18,629 nucleotides of DNA from Comamonadaceae bacterium (GTDB taxonomy: Bacteria; Pseudomonadota; Gammaproteobacteria; Burkholderiales; Burkholderiaceae_C), in the NCBI GenBank assembly GCA_947374105.1, contig CANCAO010000004.1:1-18629 (forward strand), in the 5' to 3' direction. Position numbers and translations under genes: made by a program. A model generated the notes under the pieces. It saw only the letters and a program-made list of their open reading frames with translations. It searched no databases and had not been told where the DNA came from. The first letter of the stretch is position 1, and every line of letters starts with the position of its first letter. Shown here one piece after another: positions 7,838 through 14,264 of the stretch.

Positions 7838-8635
7838 TCACTTGAGTAACGCGAGTACGGATTGCGGCATCTGGTTGGCTTGCGCCACCATGGCGGTTCC
7901 GGCCTGTTGCAGTACATTGGCTCGCGACAGGTTAGCGGTTTCTTGCGCAAAATCAGCGTCCATGATGCGCCCACGGGCGGCTGCTGAGTTTTCTGAACCC
8001 ACGCGTAAATTGGCAATCACTTGTTCAAAGCGATTTTGAGATGCACCCCAGGTGGCCCGAGTGGCTGATACGTTGTTAATGTCCGTGTCGAGTGCTGTTA
8101 GCTGTGCCGATGCGGTAGCGTTGGTAGCCCCTAATGTCGTCGCTGTTTGAGCGGCCGCGCCGACAGCAATCGTGATGGTATCGCCGCTGTTGGCGCCGAC
8201 CTGAAATTGGGAGTTCACTGCCCCTAGAACGTTGATGCCGTTGAAGGTTGTGCTGCCAATAATGCGTGTATTTTCTGCCGCTAGCAGCGTGTATTCCGCA
8301 TCCAGCGAGGCCAGATCGGTGGCTGTATTTGTGCCATTAGATCCCTGTACGGCCAATTCACGCATGCGCTGCAAATTGCTGCCAATGGCGCCTAACGCCC
8401 CATCCGCCGTCTGGGCCATGGAGATGGCGTCGTTCGCATTGCGAATGGCCACATTCATACCTCGTGTTTGGGTTTCCATGCGCGCGGCGATGGCCAGACC
8501 CGCTGCATCGTCCTTGGCGCTGTTCACACGCAGGCCGGATGACAGACGCTGCATGGATGTGGAGAGTGAGTTCGCTGAAGTGGATAAATTGCGTTGTGCG
8601 TTCAATGATGAGACATTGGTATTGATGCTTGACAT
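7838..8635 (-). CDS. fliC: Flagellin FliC, copy 1 (short form)
   Basis: A 265-residue flagellin. The conserved N-terminal D0/D1 region (INTNVSSLNAQRNLSTSANS ... LQRMRELAVQG, 1-98) and C-terminal D1/D0 region (ATWGASQNRFEQVIANL to VLALLK, about 195-265) are nearly continuous; only about 90 residues lie between, so large outer D2/D3 domains are absent. Arg90 and Leu94 lie in the motif that in Salmonella flagellin binds TLR5. The Shine-Dalgarno AAAGGAGA precedes the ATG. It is transcribed divergently from a second flagellin gene; a sigma-28-like promoter with correct spacing lies at 8675-8701. There is no obvious intrinsic terminator, only a distant hairpin. Confidence 0.95.
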   Translation of the reverse strand: MSSINTNVSSLNAQRNLSTSANSLSTSMQRLSSGLRVNSAKDDAAGLAIAARMETQTRGMNVAIRNANDAISMAQTADGALGAIGSNLQRMRELAVQGSNGTNTATDLASLDAEYTLLAAENTRIIGSTTFNGINVLGAVNSQFQVGANSGDTITIAVGAAAQTATTLGATNATASAQLTALDTDINNVSATRATWGASQNRFEQVIANLRVGSENSAAARGRIMDADFAQETANLSRANVLQQAGTAMVAQANQMPQSVLALLK

Positions 8636-8674
8636 AAAAATCTCCTTTAAATCAGAAGTAAAGACGGAAGTGCA

Positions 8675-8701
8675 CGGTCAGCAAATTTTCGGGAAACTTG
8701 A
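8675..8701 (-). promoter_or_regulatory. Candidate sigma-28 promoter for fliC1
   Basis: In the minus direction TCAAGTTT, 11 nt, GCTGACCG. The -35 matches the consensus TAAAGTTT at 7 of 8 and the spacer is exact; the -10 matches GCCGATAA at 4 of 8. It would give a leader of about 30-35 nt before fliC1. Its -35 overlaps a possible opposite-strand -35 at 8693-8700. Confidence 0.5.
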
Positions 8702-8719
8702 GCTCTCCAATGCCGAAAT
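8693..8719 (+). promoter_or_regulatory. Possible distal sigma-28 promoter for fliC2
   Basis: GAAACTTG, 11 nt, GCCGAAAT on the plus strand: 5 of 8 at -35, 6 of 8 at -10, correct spacer. It would leave a leader of over 200 nt. The same AAACTT bases form the -35 of the opposite fliC1 candidate, so this may be a by-product of that site. Confidence 0.25.
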
Positions 8720-8777
8720 AAACCAAGTGAATCACGTCTATCTCCCGTTCTGAATGCGATAAATTTGAATTTAGGGC

Positions 8778-8805
8778 TTAAGTTGTCCAGAAAACGAGCC
8801 GAAAG
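8778..8805 (+). promoter_or_regulatory. Candidate sigma-28 promoter for fliC2
   Basis: TTAAGTTG, 12 nt, GCCGAAAG on the plus strand: 6 of 8 at each element with a spacer one base longer than consensus; read with an 11-nt spacer the -35 drops to 5 of 8. The predicted start near 8812 gives a leader of about 130 nt carrying two GC-rich hairpins. Confidence 0.45.
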
Positions 8806-8838
8806 CAATTCCAACGGGTTCTGATTCAAGGGCTCGTC

Positions 8839-8892
8839 ACCCGGGAGGGCCCAGCAGGGACATCCGGGTTTGGCGACCAGCCACGGGGCTGG
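8839..8892 (+). other. Two inverted repeats in the fliC2 leader
   Basis: First repeat: ACCCGG (8839-8844) pairs with CCGGGT (8864-8869) across a 19-nt loop. Second: CCAGCC (8877-8882) pairs with GGCTGG (8887-8892) with a 4-nt loop. Both lie downstream of the proximal candidate promoter and upstream of the Shine-Dalgarno, so they may fold in the mRNA leader. Neither is followed directly by a U run, so this does not look like an attenuator of the standard type. Confidence 0.4.
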
Positions 8893-8940
8893 CGATGAAG
8901 TGGGATCAGTACCGTTTTTTTTAACTTCAAGGAGCTTCAA

Positions 8941-9708
8941 ATGTCAGGTATCAATACTAATGTCGCATCAATGAATGGCCAACGCTGGTTGGCCAGTACC
9001 CAGAGTTCGCTGCAAACCTCCATGGCGCGTTTGTCGTCGGGTTTGCGGGTTAACAGCGCGAAGGACGATGCCGCCGGCATGTCCATTGCCTCTGGTCTGG
9101 AGTCGCAGGCACGCGGCATGAATGTGGCTGTTCGCAACTCGAATGATGCTATCTCGATGGCGTCCATGGCTGATGGTGCCTTGGGTAGTATCAGCAACAA
9201 CTTACAGCGTATGCGTGAGCTTGCGGTGCAAGGTGCGAGTGCTGGTGCAAATACGACCGCGCTAACCGCCGAGTGGGATCTGCTACAGGCTGAAAACACC
9301 CGCGTCATTGGTAACACCAAGTTCAATGGCATTAATTTGATGGCAGCTAACACGTCGGCTATTCAAGTTGGTGCCAACTCAGGCGAAACCATCGCTTTCT
9401 CAACCGCCGCTGCGGTACAAACGGCGGCGAGTGGAACTCTAAGCATTAGTGCCGTTGATACCGACTTGGCTGCCATCAATGGAGTACGCGCCAGTTACGG
9501 TGCTACGCAAAACCGTTTCGAGTCGGTCGTCGCGAATTTGCGTGTAGGTGCAGAGAATTTTTCAGCGGCTCAAGGACGCATCATGGATGCCGACTATGCA
9601 CAGGAAACATCAAACCTGTCGCGTGCCAATGTACTGCAACAGGCCGGTACTGCGATGGTGGCGCAAGCTAACCAAGGGCCTCAAGGGGTACTTGCACTCT
9701 TGCGATAA
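8941..9708 (+). CDS. Flagellin FliC, copy 2 (short, diverged paralogue)
   Basis: A 255-residue flagellin, paralogous to the neighbouring copy. It shares RLSSGLRVNSAKDDAAG (30-46), LQRMRELAVQG (88-98), NRFE.VVANLRVG and the end RANVLQQAGTAMVAQAN, but differs in D0: GQRWLASTQSSLQTSMA has Trp16 where copy 1 has Asn, and EWDLLQAENTR has Trp112. The central part (about 100-180) aligns poorly with copy 1. Large outer domains are absent. A good Shine-Dalgarno (AAGGAG) sets the start. It is followed by a terminator and then fliD. It may form a distinct filament segment or a minor filament component; that is inference. Confidence 0.94.
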   Translation: MSGINTNVASMNGQRWLASTQSSLQTSMARLSSGLRVNSAKDDAAGMSIASGLESQARGMNVAVRNSNDAISMASMADGALGSISNNLQRMRELAVQGASAGANTTALTAEWDLLQAENTRVIGNTKFNGINLMAANTSAIQVGANSGETIAFSTAAAVQTAASGTLSISAVDTDLAAINGVRASYGATQNRFESVVANLRVGAENFSAAQGRIMDADYAQETSNLSRANVLQQAGTAMVAQANQGPQGVLALLR

Positions 9709-9751
9709 GTCCGACTGAGGCTCACGGGCTTCACTGTGTGGAATCTGGAAG

Positions 9752-9783
9752 GCGGCGTTTGACAGGGGTCAGCGCCGCTTTTT
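9752..9783 (+). terminator. Rho-independent terminator after fliC2
   Basis: GCGGCG (9752-9757) pairs with CGCCGC (9773-9778); inside, TGAC (9760-9763) pairs with GTCA (9768-9771) around a 4-nt loop, with a small asymmetric bulge between. Five T residues follow (9779-9783). It lies 44 nt after the fliC2 stop and separates the abundant flagellin transcript from fliD. Confidence 0.85.
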
Positions 9784-9789
9784 CTCGCT

Positions 9790-9816
9790 TTGAAAGCAAC
9801 AGAGTCGCCTTATAAA
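9790..9816 (+). promoter_or_regulatory. Possible promoter for fliD
   Basis: TTGAAA, 15 nt, TATAAA: both boxes are one base off the sigma-70 consensus but the spacer is short. It sits just after the fliC2 terminator and about 20 nt before the fliD ATG, leaving room for the AGGAGG Shine-Dalgarno (9825-9830). No good sigma-28 motif was seen here. Confidence 0.3.
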
Positions 9817-9835
9817 CAGAGGATAGGAGGCAGAT

Positions 9836-11251
9836 ATGGCAATTTCATCGCCGGGTGTTGGCAGTGGTCTCGATGTGAACAGCATCGTTACCCAGCTCGT
9901 CGCCATTGAAAAGCAGCCTTTGCAACCCTTGCAAACCAAGGCGTCGACACTCCAAACGCAGTTATCGCTGTATGGAATGATCCAATCTCAGGTTTCTGCG
10001 TTGGGAGATGCGGCAGATGCTCTGGCGCAGTCAGCAGGATGGTCGGCGCAGGTGGCGACATCCTCCAATCCTACTGCGGTAACCGTGAGTGCCAGCTCAG
10101 CCGCCAGCTCAACAGCCTTTAGTTTGAGTGTGACGCAATTGGCTCGAGCGCAGACTACAGGCTCTCAAAATGTGGGTATTGACACCGTTTTGGGAGTCTC
10201 CACTGACACAGGAAATTTGACTATTGATGTTGGCAGTTGGGCTACGGGTTCGTTCGTCGCTGGGGGTAGTCCGGTGACGGTTGCCCTCACTGGATCCGAC
10301 ACCTTAACAACGGCGGCCAACAAAATCAATGCGGCCAGTGCGGGCGTGACGGCTACGGTTTTGAGAAGTGGCGGCCAAGAGCGGCTTGTTTTCCAGTCAA
10401 GCACAACGGGCGTAGCCGCAGGTTTTCGTATTGCTTCATCAGGATTTTCTGGGTTAGATAGTTTGTCGTTCACCAATCAGAGCAACCCATCGGCATCGGC
10501 CAGCGGTATGGTTTTGGGTCAGTCTGGGCTCAATGCTGTAGCTAGCTTGAATGGCGTCGGCATTGAATCAGCCAGCAATACCTTGACCAATGTTGTTCCG
10601 GGGTTGACCGTTCAGCTTGCGCAGGTGACGACGGCGCCCGTTCAGATTACTGTTGCACAGGATCAAACGGCTATTCAAAAAAATATACAAACTTTCGCAG
10701 ACGCTTACAGCACTCTGAGTACGACGTTGACTAACTCAACCAAGTATGTCCCTGGCGGGAAATCGGGAGCTCTGCAAGGCGATTCAACAACGGTGGGACT
10801 GCAAAACTTACTGCGCAGCATTGTTGGGTCTAGCAGCACGGGGTCTGCCTATAGCCGCCTGTCTGAGGTGGGCCTGGAGCAGCAGGCGGACGGATCGCTC
10901 AAACTTAACACCACTAAATTGACGGCGTCTATGACGGACATGTCTAATTTAAAAAATTTGTTTGCAACGGACAACAGCAATAATGCAACGAATGGGTTTG
11001 GATTGAAAGTGCGCGATTTTGCACGCGGGCTGGTCAAATTTGACGGGACCGTCGTGAACAAATCCACCGCGATCCAAGGGGCGATCAGCCGCAATTCGAG
11101 TGAACAAGACCGGGTTAATCAGCGCGCTGCTCTTGTAGAGACGCAGTTGCGGAAACAGTACTCAGCTCTCGACGCTCAAATGGCCAAAATGAATGCACTA
11201 GGATCTTACGTAACAGCACAACTGGCGCAGTGGAACAAACCTGCCGCCTGA
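9836..11251 (+). CDS. fliD: Flagellar filament cap protein FliD
   Basis: A 471-residue filament cap (hook-associated protein 2) that promotes flagellin assembly at the growing tip. The N-terminus is diagnostic: SPGVGSGLDVNSIVTQLVAIEKQPLQPL (5-32), followed by a heptad-rich segment and Ser/Thr/Ala/Gly-rich outer domains. The C-terminal helical part (about 390-471) ends in QRAALVETQLRKQYSALDAQMAKMNALGSYVTAQLAQW, matching the FliD C-terminal coiled coil. The length is within the usual range. A strong AGGAGG Shine-Dalgarno fixes the start. It lies next to its chaperone gene fliT, with fliS between, a standard flagellar cap-chaperone cluster. Confidence 0.97.
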   Translation: MAISSPGVGSGLDVNSIVTQLVAIEKQPLQPLQTKASTLQTQLSLYGMIQSQVSALGDAADALAQSAGWSAQVATSSNPTAVTVSASSAASSTAFSLSVTQLARAQTTGSQNVGIDTVLGVSTDTGNLTIDVGSWATGSFVAGGSPVTVALTGSDTLTTAANKINAASAGVTATVLRSGGQERLVFQSSTTGVAAGFRIASSGFSGLDSLSFTNQSNPSASASGMVLGQSGLNAVASLNGVGIESASNTLTNVVPGLTVQLAQVTTAPVQITVAQDQTAIQKNIQTFADAYSTLSTTLTNSTKYVPGGKSGALQGDSTTVGLQNLLRSIVGSSSTGSAYSRLSEVGLEQQADGSLKLNTTKLTASMTDMSNLKNLFATDNSNNATNGFGLKVRDFARGLVKFDGTVVNKSTAIQGAISRNSSEQDRVNQRAALVETQLRKQYSALDAQMAKMNALGSYVTAQLAQWNKPAA

Positions 11252-11267
11252 CATGTGAATTTAGCCC

Positions 11268-11294
11268 TTGAGTTTGCCGCTCGGGTGTCGATAA
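11268..11294 (+). promoter_or_regulatory. Candidate sigma-28 promoter for fliS-fliT
   Basis: TTGAGTTT, 11 nt, GTCGATAA: 6 of 8 at -35 and 7 of 8 at -10, with the exact spacer. This is the best sigma-28 match in the window. The predicted start is near 11300-11302, about 25 nt upstream of the fliS ATG. It implies that fliST is transcribed separately from, or in addition to, fliD. Confidence 0.65.
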
Positions 11295-11305
11295 AAACTT
11301 ATCGA
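11288..11305. repeat. Inverted repeat over the fliS -10 region
   Basis: TCGATAA (11288-11294) and TTATCGA (11299-11305) form a perfect 7-bp dyad with a 4-nt centre. It covers the -10 element and the expected transcription start. It is AT-rich and has no U run after it, so it is a poor terminator for fliD. It could be an operator, or simply chance symmetry around the GATAA element. Confidence 0.5.
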
Positions 11306-11325
11306 GAACACACGAAAGGCAAAAA

Positions 11326-11760
11326 ATGTTTACACCCGTCAACATGCGCTCCGCCAATGCCTACCGAACCGTGGGCGTGGAAACGATGGTCGCAGGGGCC
11401 GATCCACACCAGTTGGTAGCCTTGCTCTACGAAGCGCTTTTGCAAGCCCTAAAAAGCACCAAACATGCCATGCAAACGCATGACATTCCAGCCAAAGGCA
11501 AGGCCATTGGCCGCGCCGTACGCCTCATTGAAGAAGGCTTGAAAGCGGGTTTGAATGATGCACAGGGTGGCGATCTTGCATTTCAACTGCGCAGCGTGTA
11601 TGACTACTGCATCATTCGTTTGTCAGAAGCCAATTTGCGAAGCGATGAAAAAATGGTGGACGAAGTGATTGGGTTGTTGCAGCCTCTTGCACAGGCGTGG
11701 ACTCAAATTCGCCCAGAGGTCATGACCATGACTCGTCATGCCTCATCCATAGGAGGCTGA
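11326..11760 (+). CDS. fliS: Flagellin export chaperone FliS
   Basis: A 144-residue cytosolic chaperone that holds the C-terminal D0 region of flagellin and delivers it to FlhA. Family hallmarks are visible: an N-terminal ANAYRTVGVETMVAGADPHQLVALLYEALLQAL (10-42), a helical core with KGKAIGRAVRLIEEGLKAGLN, and YDYCIIRLSEANLRSD (92-107). The length is close to the usual 125-145. AAAGG precedes the ATG; a downstream Met7 is a less likely start. It follows a strong sigma-28-like promoter and is one base from fliT, whose AGGAGG site is inside the end of fliS. Confidence 0.96.
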   Translation: MFTPVNMRSANAYRTVGVETMVAGADPHQLVALLYEALLQALKSTKHAMQTHDIPAKGKAIGRAVRLIEEGLKAGLNDAQGGDLAFQLRSVYDYCIIRLSEANLRSDEKMVDEVIGLLQPLAQAWTQIRPEVMTMTRHASSIGG

Positions 11761-11761
11761 G

Positions 11762-12058
11762 ATGTCCAAGATGCTGATTGACTATTACCGGGCGATTGAA
11801 GACAGCAGTCGCAAGATGCTGGATGCTGCTGCGTCGAAAAACTGGGATGAAGTGGTTCAGTATGAAGGAGCCTGCGCGGTCTTGATTGAACAGCTGCGCG
11901 TCAGGGCCAGAACGGAAGAACTTTTGCCAGAGCACCGCGCAGCTAAGATGAAAATCATGCAGCGCATTTTGCACAATGACGCACAGATTCGTTATTTGGC
12001 AGAACCTTGGCTGGCCGAATTTGAGCGAACGCTGGATGAGCCGCAAGTGTTGCACTAA
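11762..12058 (+). CDS. fliT: FliT-like flagellar chaperone
   Basis: A 98-residue helical protein immediately after fliS. The pattern MLIDYYRAIEDSSRKMLDAAASKNWDEVVQYE...LIEQLR and the later ILHNDAQIRYLAEPWLAEFERTL resemble FliT family proteins, which chaperone FliD and, in Salmonella, bind FlhC to damp FlhDC activity. It is shorter than the 121-122-residue enterobacterial protein, which may affect the C-terminal autoinhibitory helix. FliT sequences are weakly conserved, so the call rests on both position and pattern. It converges on fliE with only 23 nt between the stop codons and no terminator. Confidence 0.85.
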   Translation: MSKMLIDYYRAIEDSSRKMLDAAASKNWDEVVQYEGACAVLIEQLRVRARTEELLPEHRAAKMKIMQRILHNDAQIRYLAEPWLAEFERTLDEPQVLH

Positions 12059-12081
12059 CGCACTAAACAGCGGGAGGGAGC

Positions 12082-12399
12082 TTAGACCTGCATATTCATG
12101 ATGTCGGTATAGGCTTGCACCATGCGGTTGCGCACATGCAGCGTGGCCTGAAATCCGATTTGTGCTTTCTGAATTGCCACCATAGTTTCTTCTAGACTGA
12201 CTTTGGGGTTTTCCATTTGGACTTCGTGCTGAAGTTTGACGGCATGGTTTTGAGCCTGATCCACAGCACCCAGTGCACTTTTGAGTGCCCCTGAAAAGCC
12301 GTTCCCCGAAGCGGTTGGCGATTGAGAAGCGCCGATTTTGGAAGGGCTGGCTGGTCGCACCGCCGTAGGCATCGTAGTGGGGGATAGTCGAAGTTCCAT
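12082..12399 (-). CDS. fliE: Flagellar MS-ring/rod adaptor FliE
   Basis: A 105-residue protein that joins the MS ring to the rod and is an early export substrate. The C-terminal part is diagnostic: NPKVSLEETMVAIQKAQIGFQATLHVRNRMVQAYTDIMNMQV (64-105). The start at 12399 is chosen because AGGAG lies about 7 nt upstream and the family is 100-115 residues; the reading frame is open further upstream to 12612, but that extension has no FliE-like sequence. It is a one-gene unit here, divergent from fliF across a 172-nt shared control region. Confidence 0.95.
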   Translation of the reverse strand: MELRLSPTTMPTAVRPASPSKIGASQSPTASGNGFSGALKSALGAVDQAQNHAVKLQHEVQMENPKVSLEETMVAIQKAQIGFQATLHVRNRMVQAYTDIMNMQV

Positions 12400-12458
12400 A
12401 AACGTCTCCTGAGGAGAAAATAAACAGATTGATCCTAGCGAAAAGTTCAGACGCCCAG

Positions 12459-12490
12459 ATTGTGAAATGAAGGGTAATCGCGCCGCTATT
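12459..12490. promoter_or_regulatory. Candidate FlhD4C2 box between fliE and fliF
   Basis: CGCTATT (12484-12490) matches the right half of the FlhDC operator. AAATGAAG (12465-12472), 11 nt to its left, resembles the left half AAATAGCG in five of eight bases and is at the expected 10-12 nt spacing. The outer bases (ATTGTG, 12459-12464) fit only partly. The site is centred between the divergent fliE and fliF genes. By-eye match only. Confidence 0.3.
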
Positions 12491-12571
12491 CCTAGGCATA
12501 TTTTTCTGAAGAGGTCGAATAATCGGTCGCATTGGTGGTGCGAATTTGCACTGCGTTGATCGGAAAAATCG

Positions 12572-14242
12572 ATGACTGTAGCCACTGCGATTCCTCTCAA
12601 CCCTACATTCAATGAGCGTCTGACGGGTATGAGTCAGAGCCAAAAAATACGTTTGGCGCTTGGTGTTTTTCTATTGCTCGCCATTGGAGCCATCGGCTTG
12701 GTCATGGGTAGAGATGCGGAGTGGCGCGTGCTGTATGCCAATCTGGCTGACAAGGATGGCGGTGCCATCATCGCCCAGTTGTCTCAAATGAATGTGCCTT
12801 ACAAGCATGCGCCCGGGGGGGGGGCCATTCTGGTGCCTGCCAATCGTGTGCATGACACCCGTTTGAGGCTTGCATCTCAGGGTCTTCCCAAAGGATCAAT
12901 CTCAGGTTTCGAGGTGATGGAGGCCAACCGGTTCGGAATGACGCAGTTTCAAGAGCGCTTGACGTTTCAACGGGGCTTGGAGGGGGAGTTAACACGTTCG
13001 ATTCAGTCGCTCTTATCCGTGCAAAGTGCGCGAGTCCATTTGGCTTTGCCGAATCAAAATGGATTTTTCAGGGAGCAACAAAAACCATCAGCCTCGGTTT
13101 TGATTAGCTTGAATTCCGGGTACACCCTGGATCGGAATCAACTCGCAGGCATCATTCATCTCGTGGCCTCTAGCGTGCCTGAAATGAGCCCCGGTGCGGT
13201 CAGTGTGCTGGATGATTCCGGCAAGCTCTTATCAGCACCCAGTGACAGTCAGTCAGGTGCATCTGGGGTGGCTGACGCCCAGCAATTGCAGTATGTTCAG
13301 CAGTTGGAGCAAATGCACAGTCGGCGTATTCTTGACATGCTGGAGCCGGTCGTGGGGCGGCAAAACATCAAGGCACAAGTGGCTGCAGAAGTGGACTTCT
13401 CGCAGACAGAGCAAACGTCTGAATTACACAAGCCTAATCAGTCGGCAGATTCAAGCGCAGTTCGTAGTCAACAGACGGTGGAGAGCAGCAATGGGTCATC
13501 TGCTGCAGGCGCATCCGGTGTGCCAGGGGCCACGACCAATCAACCGCCTGCTGCAACTTCTGCCCCTATCAATGCTAATACGCAAACGGTGGCCTCCGGA
13601 GGGGCGAGTGCTACTGGTAATACCAAACGTGAGTCTATTACCAATTACGAGGTGGATAAAACCATCAAAGTGGTGAAGGCTGGCACAGGAGTGATCAAAC
13701 GTTTGAGTGCGGCTGTGGTTCTCAATCATCAAACCGTGACGGACGACAAGGGCAAGACGACGACAACCCCTCTATCAGAACAACAGCTTGAAAAAATGAC
13801 GTCCTTGGTGCGTGAAGCCATTGGTTTTAGTAAAGAGAGGGGAGATTCTGTGAGTTTGATGAATGCGCCCTTCGTCAAAGAAAAAATTACCGTGGTTGAG
13901 TTGCCATTTTGGAGGCAGGCGGAGGTGCAGGACATGGCGCGCAGCCTGGGGTGGCCTGTAGGAGCTTTGTTGTTTTCTGCCCTGGTCTTGATGGGAGCCG
14001 TTCGGCCTGGGTTAAAAGCGTTCGCCAACCCGCCCGATGCCTGGCATAACAATCAAGTTGACGCCTTGGTGGCCGAAGAAACAGAGCGGCCTCTGTTGCC
14101 TGCGCCCAATCGCAGCGGCAATGACTCATTGGTCTTGGCCAGTGATTTGGCGCTGGAAGATGCACGCAAACTAACACGGGATAACCCGACGGCGGTGGCT
14201 AACATTGTTAAAACCTGGATGAATGACGAGTCACCCTCTTGA
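12572..14242 (+). CDS. fliF: Flagellar MS-ring protein FliF
   Basis: A 556-residue MS-ring protein, the inner-membrane base of the flagellum. The first membrane helix is at about 27-46 (LALGVFLLLAIGAIGLVMG) and the second at about 461-476 (PVGALLFSALVLMGAV). The ring-building domain begins EWRVLYANLADKDGGAIIAQL and includes GGGAILVPANRVHDTRLRLASQGLPKG (82-108). The Ser/Ala/Thr-rich variable loop is at about 290-345. The cytoplasmic tail ends ALEDARKLTRDNPTAVANIVKTWMN, the FliG-binding motif. The chosen ATG has a modest GGAAA site; Met20 is an alternative. A run of ten G bases encodes Gly82-84. First gene of fliFGHIJK. Confidence 0.97.
   Translation: MTVATAIPLNPTFNERLTGMSQSQKIRLALGVFLLLAIGAIGLVMGRDAEWRVLYANLADKDGGAIIAQLSQMNVPYKHAPGGGAILVPANRVHDTRLRLASQGLPKGSISGFEVMEANRFGMTQFQERLTFQRGLEGELTRSIQSLLSVQSARVHLALPNQNGFFREQQKPSASVLISLNSGYTLDRNQLAGIIHLVASSVPEMSPGAVSVLDDSGKLLSAPSDSQSGASGVADAQQLQYVQQLEQMHSRRILDMLEPVVGRQNIKAQVAAEVDFSQTEQTSELHKPNQSADSSAVRSQQTVESSNGSSAAGASGVPGATTNQPPAATSAPINANTQTVASGGASATGNTKRESITNYEVDKTIKVVKAGTGVIKRLSAAVVLNHQTVTDDKGKTTTTPLSEQQLEKMTSLVREAIGFSKERGDSVSLMNAPFVKEKITVVELPFWRQAEVQDMARSLGWPVGALLFSALVLMGAVRPGLKAFANPPDAWHNNQVDALVAEETERPLLPAPNRSGNDSLVLASDLALEDARKLTRDNPTAVANIVKTWMNDESPS
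12815..12824 (+). repeat. Ten-G homopolymer inside fliF
   Basis: Ten consecutive G bases encode Gly82-Gly83-Gly84 and the first base of Ala85. The frame is intact in this sequence. Other FliF proteins also have a Gly-rich stretch here, but the use of GGG at every codon creates a tract long enough to slip. Confidence 0.9.
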
Positions 14243-14264
14243 GGGTGGAGTCTGAGAGAAAAAG

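Larger units (their letters stand above)
8636..8940. other. Divergent flagellin promoter region (305 nt, no gene)
   Basis: Non-coding DNA between the two flagellin start codons. It contains candidate sigma-28 promoters on both strands, two GC-rich inverted repeats (8839-8869 and 8877-8892), and an eight-T run at 8915-8922. The fliC2 Shine-Dalgarno AAGGAG (8929-8934) sits between two CTTCAA repeats (8925-8930 and 8935-8940). I see no small gene of convincing coding quality here. Confidence 0.8.

Noticed and set aside
8937..9353. Minus-strand open frames inside flagellin genes, and the mirror frame at 8232-8753
   Set aside because: They are complementary shadows of conserved flagellin codons; the Met/Ala/Ser-rich products have no family features.
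12400..12612. Upstream extension of fliE to a 176-codon reading frame
   Set aside because: The added 71 residues have no FliE character, would overlap the start of fliF on the other strand, and bypass the good Shine-Dalgarno just before 12399.
11720..12643. Long minus-strand open frame (about 307 codons) across fliT and the fliE/fliF region
   Set aside because: Its translation has no recognisable motif and is rich in Arg, Ser, His and Cys, as expected of a shadow frame. fliT on the opposite strand and fliE in another frame of the same strand are well supported.
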